From positions 290,797-354,796 of the forward strand of contig NZ_MSLS01000002.1 in NCBI RefSeq assembly GCF_001940785.1: a stretch of DNA of 64,000 nucleotides, given 5' to 3'. Origin of the DNA: Bacillus sp. MRMR6. GTDB taxonomy: Bacteria; Bacillota; Bacilli; Bacillales; Cytobacillaceae. Position numbers and translations under genes: made by a program. The notes under the pieces were generated by a model that worked only from the letters and a program-made list of their open reading frames with translations, was not told where the DNA came from and made no database searches. Of this stretch, positions 18,240-27,519 are shown piece after piece (the first letter of the stretch is position 1; each line of letters starts with the position of its first letter).

Positions 18240-18318
18240 CAACGAACATAATTTTATGAGGTGGGAAGTGTTGAAATATCGCTTCTCATCTTGCTTTGTG
18301 ATGAAAGGGGTCTTCATT

Positions 18319-19266
18319 TTGGATACTCAAAAAAGTAATTCCTTCTCTGTTCAGAAATTAATCCAGGAGAAGAAGAAAAAGAAAAATACAGCTGGAATGA
18401 TAGAAAAGATTATGCCGTATATTTTGTTTCTCGCTGCTGCTGTTTCAGTATTAACAACAATTGGTATTATTTTTACTCTTATTTTTGAAACCTTTCTATT
18501 CTTTGATGCTGTTTCGGTTAAAGAATTTTTTACAGCAAAGAAATGGTATCCCTTCTCTGAAACCCAGGGATCTTTTGGAATTCTTCCCTTAATATCAGGG
18601 ACCTTAAAGGTAACGTTAATCGCAACAATCGTGGCAGTTCCGATTGGACTGACTTCAGCCATATTTTTGAGTGAGTATGCATCTGACCGTACACGCAGAA
18701 TTATTAAACCGATATTAGAAGTATTAGCTGGAATTCCAACAATTGTCTATGGATTTTTTGCTCTAACCTTCGTTACACCCTTATTACGTGAATTCATTCC
18801 ATCACTAGAAATTTTTAATGCTCTAAGTCCTGGTATTGTAATTGGAATTATGATTACACCAATGATTACTTCTCTTTCTGAGGATGCAATGTCTGCAGTT
18901 CCAAATTCAATGCGAGAAGGAGCACTTGCTCTAGGGTCGACTAAATTTGAAGTAGCCATTAAAGTTGTATTGCCGGCTGCCATTTCAGGAATTGTTGCTT
19001 CCATTGTCTTGGCTATTTCTCGTGCAATTGGTGAAACAATGATTGTTGCTGTTGCGGGAGGTTCAACACCGAACCTGGATTGGGATGTGACAAGCTCGAT
19101 CCAAACAATGACAGCGTATATTGTTCAAGTCAGCCAAGGGGACGCAGGTTATGGAACGACAATTTACTATAGTATTTATGCAGTTGGGATGACATTATTT
19201 GTGTTTACTTTAGTCATGAACTTATTTGCGCAATACATCACCCGGCGTTTTAGGGAGGAATATTAA
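18319..19266 (+). CDS. pstC: Phosphate ABC transporter permease PstC
   Basis: A 315-aa inner-membrane permease with six hydrophobic helices after a basic lead (LIQEKKKKKNT). The EAA-type loop appears as SMREGALALGSTKFEVAIKVVLP. TTG 18319 is chosen because GAAAGGGG ends eight bases upstream; alternatives are GTG 18268 with GAGGTG, or ATG 18301 without a site. It overlaps pstA by one base. With PstA it forms the channel energised by PstB. Confidence 0.93.
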   Translation: MDTQKSNSFSVQKLIQEKKKKKNTAGMIEKIMPYILFLAAAVSVLTTIGIIFTLIFETFLFFDAVSVKEFFTAKKWYPFSETQGSFGILPLISGTLKVTLIATIVAVPIGLTSAIFLSEYASDRTRRIIKPILEVLAGIPTIVYGFFALTFVTPLLREFIPSLEIFNALSPGIVIGIMITPMITSLSEDAMSAVPNSMREGALALGSTKFEVAIKVVLPAAISGIVASIVLAISRAIGETMIVAVAGGSTPNLDWDVTSSIQTMTAYIVQVSQGDAGYGTTIYYSIYAVGMTLFVFTLVMNLFAQYITRRFREEY

Positions 19267-20144
19267 TGAAGTTTATTAATCATCAGTCGGTTGTAAACCA
19301 TATGAAATCTAGATTAGTTGTAAACCTCCTGTCAAAATATATTTTCTTTGTTGCAACTATGTTTGGATTGCTCGTTTTAGGAGTGTTATTATATCGGATA
19401 TTTACTCAAGGATTAGGCTATTTAGATTTTCAATTTTTGCAAAGTTTACCTTCTCGTAAACCGGAACAGGCAGGTGTTTATGCTGCGCTGATCGGGACAG
19501 TTTGGTTAATGGCTGTTGTTGCGCCTGTGTCATTATTACTGGGTGTTGGTACAGCTATATACCTAGAAGAATATGCAAAACCAAATCGTTTGACCGATTT
19601 TATAAAAGTTAATATATCGAATCTTGCAGGTGTCCCATCTATTGTATTCGGATTATTAGGTTTAACCGTATTTGTTCGAGCATTGGCACTAGGGACAAGT
19701 GTACTTGCCGCGGGATTAACCATGAGTTTACTAGTGTTACCTGTTATCATAGTTGCATCTCAAGAGGCGATTCGTGCGGTGCCAAAGGAATTAAGAGAGG
19801 CCTCTTATGGTATGGGGGCAACCAAGTGGCAAACCATTGTACGTATTGTATTACCTGCTTCCATACCAGGTATTTTAACAGGTGGAATCTTGGCTTTATC
19901 CCGGGCTATTGGAGAGACAGCTCCATTGGTTGTCCTAGGTCTGCCTTTGTTTCTTGCGTTTTTACCAAATTCATTATTGGATATGATGACCGTTTTACCC
20001 ATGCAAATATACAATTGGACAGGTCGTCCGCAAGCAGAGTTTCATGCCTTAGCGGCAGCAGGAATCATTGTATTACTAGTTTTATTAATTTTCATGAATT
20101 CAATCGCTGTGTTAATTCGAAATAAGTTTCAGAAGAGATACTAA
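19266..20144 (+). CDS. pstA: Phosphate ABC transporter permease PstA
   Basis: The 292-aa partner permease, also six-helix, with the coupling loop VPKELREASYGMGATKWQTIVRIVLP. The ATG shares its first base with the pstC stop codon (TAATG), so translation is probably coupled. GGGAGGAA upstream is the binding site. Together with PstC it builds the phosphate translocation path. Confidence 0.94.
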   Translation: MKFINHQSVVNHMKSRLVVNLLSKYIFFVATMFGLLVLGVLLYRIFTQGLGYLDFQFLQSLPSRKPEQAGVYAALIGTVWLMAVVAPVSLLLGVGTAIYLEEYAKPNRLTDFIKVNISNLAGVPSIVFGLLGLTVFVRALALGTSVLAAGLTMSLLVLPVIIVASQEAIRAVPKELREASYGMGATKWQTIVRIVLPASIPGILTGGILALSRAIGETAPLVVLGLPLFLAFLPNSLLDMMTVLPMQIYNWTGRPQAEFHALAAAGIIVLLVLLIFMNSIAVLIRNKFQKRY

Positions 20145-20167
20145 ATTGCTAGAAGGAGGCAACAAAT

Positions 20168-20968
20168 ATGAATGCAGCAGCAGCCACTCCAAAAATAGCG
20201 GGATCATTTGAAAAACAAATAGTTTATAAAACAAATAATTTAGACCTATGGTATGGAGAACATCAGGCCCTAAAAAATATTAATCTTGATATTGCTGAAA
20301 ATGAAGTGACGGCAATCATTGGTCCTTCAGGTTGTGGAAAATCCACGTATATTAAGACATTAAATAGAATGATTGAATTAGTACCAGGAGTAAGGACGTC
20401 TGGAAAAATTATCTATCGAGATAGAAATATACTTGAAAAGTCTTACCAAGTTGAAGAATTGAGAACCAAGGTAGGGATGGTATTTCAAAAGCCAAATCCA
20501 TTCCCGAAGTCAATCTATGAGAATGTTGCATATGGTCCAAAGATTCATGGGATCCGAGACAAAAAAGTTCTCGACCAAATTGTAGAGAAAAGCCTTAGAG
20601 GTGCAGCAATCTGGGATGAAGTAAAGGACCGTCTTAACCAAAACGCATATGGGTTATCTGGCGGACAGCAACAACGCCTTTGTATAGCCCGTTGTCTAGC
20701 AATAGAACCGGATGTTATTTTAATGGATGAGCCGACCTCTGCGTTAGACCCGATTTCAACCTTAAAAGTGGAAGAGCTTGTACAGGAATTAAAAAATGAT
20801 TTTAGTATTATCATTGTTACCCATAATATGCAGCAGGCAGCACGTATTTCCAATAAAACAGCTTTCTTTTTGAACGGTGAAGTGATCGAATTCTCTGATA
20901 CGAACAAAATTTTTTCCACTCCTTTGGATAAAAGAACGGAAGACTATATTACAGGAAGATTCGGCTAA
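20168..20968 (+). CDS. pstB: Phosphate ABC transporter ATP-binding protein PstB
   Basis: A 266-aa ABC ATPase with Walker [10 protein letters not shown], signature [16 protein letters not shown], Walker [14 protein letters not shown] and switch VTHNMQQA. The start [18 protein letters not shown] is typical of PstB. AGAAGGAGGC precedes the ATG. Only one pstB gene is present, whereas B. subtilis has two (pstBA and pstBB). It powers phosphate import and, with PhoU, takes part in signalling to PhoR in other bacteria. Confidence 0.95.
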   Translation: MNAAAATPKIAGSFEKQIVYKTNNLDLWYGEHQALKNINLDIAENEVTAIIGPSGCGKSTYIKTLNRMIELVPGVRTSGKIIYRDRNILEKSYQVEELRTKVGMVFQKPNPFPKSIYENVAYGPKIHGIRDKKVLDQIVEKSLRGAAIWDEVKDRLNQNAYGLSGGQQQRLCIARCLAIEPDVILMDEPTSALDPISTLKVEELVQELKNDFSIIIVTHNMQQAARISNKTAFFLNGEVIEFSDTNKIFSTPLDKRTEDYITGRFG

Positions 20969-20980
20969 GGGGCGATAACT

Positions 20981-21640
20981 ATGAGTACAAGAACCAATTT
21001 CGATCAAAATTTAGCACAATTAAAAGAAATGCTGTTGGAAATGGAAGGGAAAGCAGAGCAGGCAATTAAAGATTCACTAAGTACACTTATTAATCAAGAT
21101 CTCGAAAAAGCGGAGCAAGTCATCGATGCTGATAATGAAATCGATACTTTAAATGTAAAAATTAATAATAAGGCATTACTATTAATCGCTACAGAATCAC
21201 CTGTTGCGAAGGACCTTAGAACGATAAACGTGGCCTTAAAGGTTTCCTCAGAAATTGAGCGTATGGCAGATATGGCAGTCAATATTGCAAAGGCTACTTT
21301 GCATATCGGTAAGGATCAGCATTTTAAAGAAATTATTGATATTCCTAAAATGATGGACCTAGCTTTAACGATGATGTCGGATTCTATTAAGGCATATATT
21401 GATGAAGATGTAATGCTCGCACAAAAATGCGCTGAAAAAGATGACAAGGTTGACGAAATGTTTGGAAAAATGATTCATGAATTGATTAGCATGGTACCAA
21501 ATAATCCAGAGGCTACCAACCAAATTATTCAACTAGCTTTTGTATGCAGATTTATTGAAAGAATCGCTGACCATTCTACGAATATTGCGGAAAATGTATT
21601 ATATCTTGTGACAGGGAAAAGCTATAACCTAAATGATTAA
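20981..21640 (+). CDS. phoU: Phosphate signalling protein PhoU
   Basis: The 219-aa helical protein contains the two PhoU repeats: about residues 10-100 with ESPVAKDLRTINVALKVSSEIERMAD split around ATESPVA, and residues 115-205 ending in CRFIERIADHSTNIAE. Each carries the metal-binding E-x-x-R-x-x-D pattern. PhoU links Pst activity to PhoR and damps phosphate uptake. Its presence 12 nt after pstB makes a five-gene operon; B. subtilis 168 lacks phoU at this place. Confidence 0.94.
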   Translation: MSTRTNFDQNLAQLKEMLLEMEGKAEQAIKDSLSTLINQDLEKAEQVIDADNEIDTLNVKINNKALLLIATESPVAKDLRTINVALKVSSEIERMADMAVNIAKATLHIGKDQHFKEIIDIPKMMDLALTMMSDSIKAYIDEDVMLAQKCAEKDDKVDEMFGKMIHELISMVPNNPEATNQIIQLAFVCRFIERIADHSTNIAENVLYLVTGKSYNLND

Positions 21641-21653
21641 AAACCTCAACCAG

Positions 21654-21691
21654 AAAGATGAGCCCTTTTCTTAAGCGCTCATCTTTTTTTC
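21654..21691 (+). terminator. Terminator of the pst-phoU operon
   Basis: AGATGAGC (21656-21663) pairs with GCTCATCT (21677-21684), followed by TTTTTTTCTT. Confidence 0.85.
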
Positions 21692-21922
21692 TTGTCGAAA
21701 AACTGAAGAAGGCCCATGTCGATTTTTGAATATAATGGCTATCTATCCCTAAATTTAAAAAATTTCCCGACTATAGATGCGGTGTTAATAAGGATTAACA
21801 AGATACGACAAATTGCGTTTATTGTACAGTTATCATCATGATGATACGATTAAACTAATGAATATAGGAATATACAGGTACTTTTTGCATATATTGATAA
21901 TTTGCAGATAGGAGGAACCGCG

Positions 21923-22588
21923 GTGATCGATCAAATTGTAAAACTAAGAGAGGTTGGTTTATCGTTTAGAAAAATCGCCTCAGAACTGAATACAACGGTA
22001 GGAAAAGTTCAATATCGCTGGAATAAATGGAACAATGAACTTGTCCAAGGATGTGTGGACAAGCAAGGAGCCTCGAATGAAGAAGATACAGAGCGCACCC
22101 TGATGGCAAATGATTTAAAGGGGGAAATGCAGGCTAAGCTGGTTTCCCCAAGAAAGGTCATTTTATTTTGGAAGATTTCAGAGATTCCCGAAAAAATTAT
22201 TGGTGTATATTTCAACAGTAAGATGGATGAGCTTGTTCATATTGTTAGGATTTATGATGTAACCGATATTTTATTTACAGGCAGCAATGCTCATCATTAC
22301 TATGAAATAGCTGTTCCATATAACAAGGGATACTGGTTTGTTAAGGGATTACCGGCAAACCGAAGCTATGTGGCAGAACTAGGCATGAAGGTCCAAAGGT
22401 CAGATTTTTTCCCGGTTTACCGATCTAATTCTTTTCAAACACCTGCAAATACCATTGCTAATGAAAATGGACTATATGATGACTTAATCCAATACCAGCA
22501 GCATGAGGACACCGCGCTAAAATGGATTGACCATGTCAGCACCTATACCTACTATGATGAATCTTCAGTGGAGCAGAACGATGAATAG
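21923..22588 (+). CDS. DUF4912 protein with N-terminal helix-turn-helix
   Basis: A 221-aa protein starting at a GTG placed seven bases after AGGAGG. Residues 1-40 (IVKLREVGLSFRKIASELNTTVGKVQYRW split across two helices) look like a resolvase-type HTH. The rest matches DUF4912: PRKVILFWKISEIPEK, a beta-rich middle with RIYDVTDI and YYEIAVPYNKGYWFVKGLP, a sandwich domain thought to bind carbohydrate or to partner glycan enzymes. It overlaps the following glycosyltransferase by eight bases, pointing to a joint role in glycan synthesis. Function is inferred only. Confidence 0.72.
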   Translation: MIDQIVKLREVGLSFRKIASELNTTVGKVQYRWNKWNNELVQGCVDKQGASNEEDTERTLMANDLKGEMQAKLVSPRKVILFWKISEIPEKIIGVYFNSKMDELVHIVRIYDVTDILFTGSNAHHYYEIAVPYNKGYWFVKGLPANRSYVAELGMKVQRSDFFPVYRSNSFQTPANTIANENGLYDDLIQYQQHEDTALKWIDHVSTYTYYDESSVEQNDE

Positions 22589-23855
22589 ACCTACAAATCA
22601 ATTGGACCTGAAAGTAAATTCATCGGACAGGAAGTTAAATATACTGATCCTTAGCTGGGAGTACCCTCCGAATATAATTGGCGGACTTTCACGGCATGTC
22701 AATGGTTTATCAATCGCTCTGGCGGGGTTAGGTCATGAGGTACATGTTCTTACAGCAGGAAAAGGTGATTTACCCGACTTTGAGGTCTTGAATGGAGTTA
22801 ACGTTTATCGGGTATTCCCATTAAACCAACATGACAATGATTTTCTAACCTGGATTGCCGGACTTAATTTGGCTATGGCTTTTAGGGCTGATGCTCTTTC
22901 TGTAACCATTAAGTTTGATATAATCCATGCACATGACTGGTTAGTTGGTTCCGCTGCGATTACGTTAAAAGATGTTTTAGCCCTTCCTTTACTATCGACG
23001 ATACATGCCCATGAACAGGGCAGGCATAATGGAATTTATACTGAAATGCAGCAATTTATTCACCAAAAAGAACTTCAACTCGTTACAGAGTCAGATCAAC
23101 TCATTGTCTGTAGTGATTATATGAGGGATGAGCTTAAAGGGATTTTCAAGATTGAAGAAAATAAAATAGCAGTAATCGCCAACGGGATAGACCTCAATCA
23201 GGCAGTTGTTACATTGAATCCAATTGAAATTTTCCCTATTTTAGAAAATCGCAAATATATTTTTTCTATGGGAAGGATTGTAAAGGAAAAGGGCTTTGAA
23301 ACCGTTATTGAGGCTGCTAGGATTGCCAAAGAAACAAAGCAGGAATTGTTCTTTGTAATTGCCGGTAAAGGGCCAATGCTTGAAGCATACCGTCAGAGAA
23401 TAGTGGAAGAGCATTTAGAATCCCATCTTTGTTTTATTGGCTTTGTAACGGATGAACAGAGGAATGCACTTTTAGAGAGCAGTGAATTAACTGTTTTTCC
23501 GAGCCTGTATGAACCGTTTGGAATTGTTGCTCTTGAATCGATGATTTTGGCGAAGCCAACAGTAGTATCTGAAACTGGAGGATTAAAAGGGATTATTAAA
23601 CATTTGCAAACAGGAATGTGGATGGTTCCTGGTGATGCCACCAATATGATGGATAGTATTAACTATTTATTAACCTATCCTGAGAAGGCTAAGGAAATTG
23701 GCATTAAGGGGCGAGAAATAGCAAAGAGGTTATACAGCTGGAAGCGAATTGCTATTCAAACAACCCATGTGATAGAGGATACACTGCTCAATAAAAGAGC
23801 TCTAGATGTCTGTAAAGACGTGAGATTAATGGAAGAATCCTTAAAAAACTATTAA
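22581..23855 (+). CDS. Family 4 glycosyltransferase (YqgM-like)
   Basis: The 424-aa protein has a GT-B fold: N-terminal ILSWEYPPNIIGGLSRHVNGL (the GG loop), IHAHDWLVG, then C-terminal FSMGRIVKEKGFETVIEAA and the donor-site pattern ending SLYEPFGIVALESM (E-x7-E). It resembles GT4 and glycogen/starch-synthase-like enzymes that use nucleotide sugars; the acceptor is unknown. Start ATG 22581 lies inside the end of the DUF4912 gene, with GGAG seven bases upstream. B. subtilis carries a glycosyltransferase gene (yqgM) in the same interval between pst and yqgN. Confidence 0.82.
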   Translation: MNRPTNQLDLKVNSSDRKLNILILSWEYPPNIIGGLSRHVNGLSIALAGLGHEVHVLTAGKGDLPDFEVLNGVNVYRVFPLNQHDNDFLTWIAGLNLAMAFRADALSVTIKFDIIHAHDWLVGSAAITLKDVLALPLLSTIHAHEQGRHNGIYTEMQQFIHQKELQLVTESDQLIVCSDYMRDELKGIFKIEENKIAVIANGIDLNQAVVTLNPIEIFPILENRKYIFSMGRIVKEKGFETVIEAARIAKETKQELFFVIAGKGPMLEAYRQRIVEEHLESHLCFIGFVTDEQRNALLESSELTVFPSLYEPFGIVALESMILAKPTVVSETGGLKGIIKHLQTGMWMVPGDATNMMDSINYLLTYPEKAKEIGIKGREIAKRLYSWKRIAIQTTHVIEDTLLNKRALDVCKDVRLMEESLKNY

Positions 23856-23866
23856 AGGGTGTAATT

Positions 23867-24490
23867 ATGATGAAACTAGAAGATACGAAGTTAAATAATC
23901 ACGTTCCTACACCCCCGTCATTAGTCAGTGGACTTCCGTTTACTCCAGGTCTGTGGGTAAATGGAAAATGTTATTGGCTGCAAAATTGTACGGAAAAGGT
24001 CCTTTATGAGGAAGAATTGATTGTAAAAGTAAAGCAGGAACAATCTCATTCCAAAATCACCTATTCGACTATTTACGTTAGTAATCATGGAAAGAGAACT
24101 AAAGATGTAAAACTATTAGCGATGTACTGCGCACCATCGGTAGGTAAAGAGCACTTTACTTTTGTATCTCCAACAGACAGTCTTATCTATCACATTAAGG
24201 AGGAAAATGTTTACCTACTGAACGCTTTATATAATGGGGAAGAAGTAAAGGAATATACGATCCAACCTTATTGGAATGTGTTTTCTGATCAAATATGGAG
24301 CAGTTTGAATACAGGCAGTTTAATGTATCAACCTATGTTAAAAGGGATGGCCGCAATCATCTTTGCATCGAAAATATCCCTAAAGCCACGTTCAATCGAA
24401 ACTATCAATACATGGACAATCTCTGGGGGAAATAAAACAGAATTACTATCTTTAAATCAAGCTCTTCATCTTAATAAAAAAACATACTAG
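23867..24490 (+). CDS. Unknown 207-aa protein of the DUF4912-glycosyltransferase cluster
   Basis: I do not recognise a family. The protein is soluble, with no signal peptide or membrane helix, and mainly beta-type in composition: repeated aromatic/polar strands such as TYSTIYVSNHGKRTKDVKLL and VYLLNALYNGEEVKEYTI. Phrases like VSNHGKRTKDVKLLAMYCAP recall DUF-type beta-sandwich modules that bind or cap polysaccharides, but this is only a resemblance. It follows the glycosyltransferase after 11 nt with GGGTG as weak binding site. The operon suggests a function in glycan synthesis or modification. Confidence 0.6.
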   Translation: MMKLEDTKLNNHVPTPPSLVSGLPFTPGLWVNGKCYWLQNCTEKVLYEEELIVKVKQEQSHSKITYSTIYVSNHGKRTKDVKLLAMYCAPSVGKEHFTFVSPTDSLIYHIKEENVYLLNALYNGEEVKEYTIQPYWNVFSDQIWSSLNTGSLMYQPMLKGMAAIIFASKISLKPRSIETINTWTISGGNKTELLSLNQALHLNKKTY

Positions 24491-24564
24491 CATTTCCTTT
24501 TGAAAAGTGATATTATAGAAAAGTCGTATGAACGAACTTGCTTATCGTTTGGAGGGAAATTGAC

Positions 24565-24714
24565 ATGCGTGTTAATATTACGTTAGCTTGCACTGAGTGT
24601 GGAGATCGTAACTATATTTCAACAAAAAATAAACGTAACAACCCAGATCGTCTTGAGCTTAAAAAATATTGCCCAAGAGAAAAGCGCACAACAGCACATC
24701 GTGAAACAAAATAA
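24565..24714 (+). CDS. rpmG: 50S ribosomal protein L33
   Basis: A 49-codon gene ([20 protein letters not shown]... ending HRETK) with GGAGGG ten bases upstream. The first CxxC pair (C9, C12) is kept, but the second pair is reduced to C-P-R-E, so this looks like a C-minus, zinc-independent L33. B. subtilis has a copy (rpmGA) in the same place before yqgN. A terminator starts inside its stop codon. Confidence 0.93.
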   Translation: MRVNITLACTECGDRNYISTKNKRNNPDRLELKKYCPREKRTTAHRETK

Positions 24715-24741
24715 GCAGTAGGGCTTCCTGCTGCTTTTTTT
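24713..24741 (+). terminator. Terminator after rpmG
   Basis: AAGCAGTAGG pairs with CCTGCTGCTT (one G.U), followed by TTTTTTG. Confidence 0.82.
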
Positions 24742-24773
24742 GTTGTCTAGAATAGTAAGGAGATTAGCTTAAT

Positions 24774-25340
24774 ATGACTAGTAAACAAACTGTTCGACAG
24801 CAAATTCAAACAGCACTTAACACACTCTCCAAGCCACTCTATGAACACTACTCATATAATATTGCCAAATTACTTTATAATGATGATGACTGGAAGTGTG
24901 CTAAGGTAATTGGGATCACAATCTCGAGACATCCAGAAGTCGATACATACCAAATTATTCGGAAAGCCTGGGAAATGGGTAAACAAGTGGTTACGGCTAA
25001 ATGCCATCCACAAGAAAAGCAATTAACATTTCGCACTTTATGTGAATTCTCCCAGCTTGAGTCAGTTTTCTACGGGTTGTTTGAACCTATTGAAGAGGTA
25101 ACTAGAGAAATCCAACCAGAATTCATTGACCTGCTAATTGTTCCAGGCTTAGGTTTTACAAGAGAAGGTTATCGGATTGGGTTTGGCGGTGGATACTATG
25201 ACCGCTTGTTAACAAATTACAAGGGAAAGACAATTTCTCTTGCTTTTGATTCCCAAATTGTAACGAATCTCCCGATTGAAAAACATGATCAGCCTGTATC
25301 AAAAATCATTACAAATGATGAGGTTATCAAAATAAAATGA
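24774..25340 (+). CDS. yqgN: 5-formyltetrahydrofolate cyclo-ligase (YqgN)
   Basis: This 188-aa enzyme converts 5-formyl-THF with ATP to 5,10-methenyl-THF, returning a storage folate to the active pool. Hallmarks: basic N-terminus with KQTVRQQIQ, substrate strand ITISRHPEVDT and the signature GLGFTREGYRIGFGGGYYDR. AAGGAG lies upstream. It overlaps the following DUF92 gene by four bases (ATGA). Confidence 0.93.
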   Translation: MTSKQTVRQQIQTALNTLSKPLYEHYSYNIAKLLYNDDDWKCAKVIGITISRHPEVDTYQIIRKAWEMGKQVVTAKCHPQEKQLTFRTLCEFSQLESVFYGLFEPIEEVTREIQPEFIDLLIVPGLGFTREGYRIGFGGGYYDRLLTNYKGKTISLAFDSQIVTNLPIEKHDQPVSKIITNDEVIKIK

Positions 25341-26125
25341 TTGAAACATACATTGTAATAACAATAATTGTTTTAACCTGTTTTGGAGGTTATATGCTGC
25401 ACTCGCTTAGTAATTCAGGGGCAATTGCTGCAGCCATTGTAGGACTTGCAGTTTATTTCGGATTCGGACTAGAGGGACTGTTTCTTCTCGGAGTATTTTT
25501 TGCAACTTCAAGCTTATGGTCTAAATATAAGAACGATGCTAAAGCAGAAGTAGAAGAAAAATTAGCAAAAGGTGCAAGAAGAGATTGGCGTCAGGTGTTT
25601 GCTAATGGAGGAGCCGCTGCCCTAATTAGCATTGTTTATATCTATAATCAGGATATCATGTGGTTAATTGGATTTAGTGTCTGCCTGGCTAGTGCAAATT
25701 CCGATACCTGGGCATCTGAAATTGGTTCATTAAGCAAAAGAAAACCTATTTTTATCCGTACTTTTCGAAGTGTTGACAAAGGAACGTCGGGTGCAATTAG
25801 CTTACTTGGAACAGTTGCAGCCCTCCTTGGGTCATTACTAATAGCAATGCTAAGTACTTGGATATTTCAATTTGACTGGATTCTCTTTTTCATCATTTTT
25901 GCCTTTGGTTTTATTGGGAATGTTATAGATACATTAATAGGTGCTTTTTATCAGCAGGTTTATATTTGCGAGCAATGTGGGATCGAAACAGAAAAAACAC
26001 TCCATTGCCAGTTTCCAACAAGAAGAATAAAAGGACTTCCACTAGTGGATAATGATATGGTTAATTTCTTGTCGGGTTTACTGTCAGCAGTGGCTGCCAT
26101 CTTGGTAATTGAACTTATAAAATGA
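25337..26125 (+). CDS. DUF92 / TMEM19-family membrane protein
   Basis: A 262-aa protein with six or more helices. It shows the DUF92 signatures FANGGAAALIS, CLASANSDTWASEIG and VDKGTSGAISLLGT, and a late cysteine pair CEQCG with C in LHCQFPTRR. Relatives include TMEM19 and the plant VTE6 phytyl-phosphate kinase, so a polyprenyl/lipid-phosphate function is possible but unproven. Translation is coupled to yqgN. B. subtilis lacks a gene of this type at this spot as far as I recall. Confidence 0.8.
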   Translation: MIETYIVITIIVLTCFGGYMLHSLSNSGAIAAAIVGLAVYFGFGLEGLFLLGVFFATSSLWSKYKNDAKAEVEEKLAKGARRDWRQVFANGGAAALISIVYIYNQDIMWLIGFSVCLASANSDTWASEIGSLSKRKPIFIRTFRSVDKGTSGAISLLGTVAALLGSLLIAMLSTWIFQFDWILFFIIFAFGFIGNVIDTLIGAFYQQVYICEQCGIETEKTLHCQFPTRRIKGLPLVDNDMVNFLSGLLSAVAAILVIELIK

Positions 26126-26142
26126 GTCTTTAAGGAGGATGA

Positions 26143-27096
<954 letters not shown>

Positions 27097-27103
27097 AAAA
27101 CGA

Positions 27104-27139
27104 GCGGAATGAAATCTTATTTTAGGTTTCATTCCTTTT
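27104..27139 (+). terminator. Terminator after ldh
   Basis: GGAATGAAATC pairs with GGTTTCATTCC (one mismatch pair at the loop end), followed by TTTTAC. Confidence 0.8.
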
Positions 27140-27199
27140 ACTTTGAAAATGGGATAAAAAACATCATCTTATCACAATATATGGGTAGGAGGGATGAAA

Positions 27200-27424
27200 A
27201 TGTCTAGGATGTTAACATCCATTTTCATGATAGGATCATTAGGCTATTTTGGATTCCGCTACAGGTATCGAATCATTAATCTGCTTCTGCGTTCAGGCTG
27301 GCTAAGACGGGTAACGGTTGGATCCATTATGAGTTTTCCAGGAGTAAAAAGAAAAATGATGGAATCGGTATTTGGTAGAACAGCAACTGATAGACCATCA
27401 ATTGAAGGACCATCTGACTGGTGA
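27200..27424 (+). CDS. Small basic membrane protein at the yqgO position
   Basis: A 74-aa protein. One hydrophobic helix near the N-terminus (LTSIFMIGSLGYFGF) is followed by strongly basic stretches (RYRYRIINLLLRSGWLRRV). AGGAGG is seven bases before ATG 27200 but only one before ATG 27194, so 27200 is preferred. It stands directly before gluP, as the small yqgO does in B. subtilis; the sequence alone does not prove orthology. Unknown function. Confidence 0.62.
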   Translation: MSRMLTSIFMIGSLGYFGFRYRYRIINLLLRSGWLRRVTVGSIMSFPGVKRKMMESVFGRTATDRPSIEGPSDW

Positions 27425-27442
27425 AAGCCGCAGATGGTCTTT
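27409..27442 (+). terminator. Terminator overlapping the end of the yqgO-like gene
   Basis: ACCATCTG (27409-27416) pairs with CAGATGGT (27431-27438), followed by CTTTTGG. The left arm lies in the last codons. Confidence 0.7.
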
Positions 27443-27519
27443 TGGTTTATTTTTTGTTTATAATAAAATAGGATGCTTTTAAATTCATTCAGATGTTCAA
27501 ATAGAAAGTAGGGTTAACC

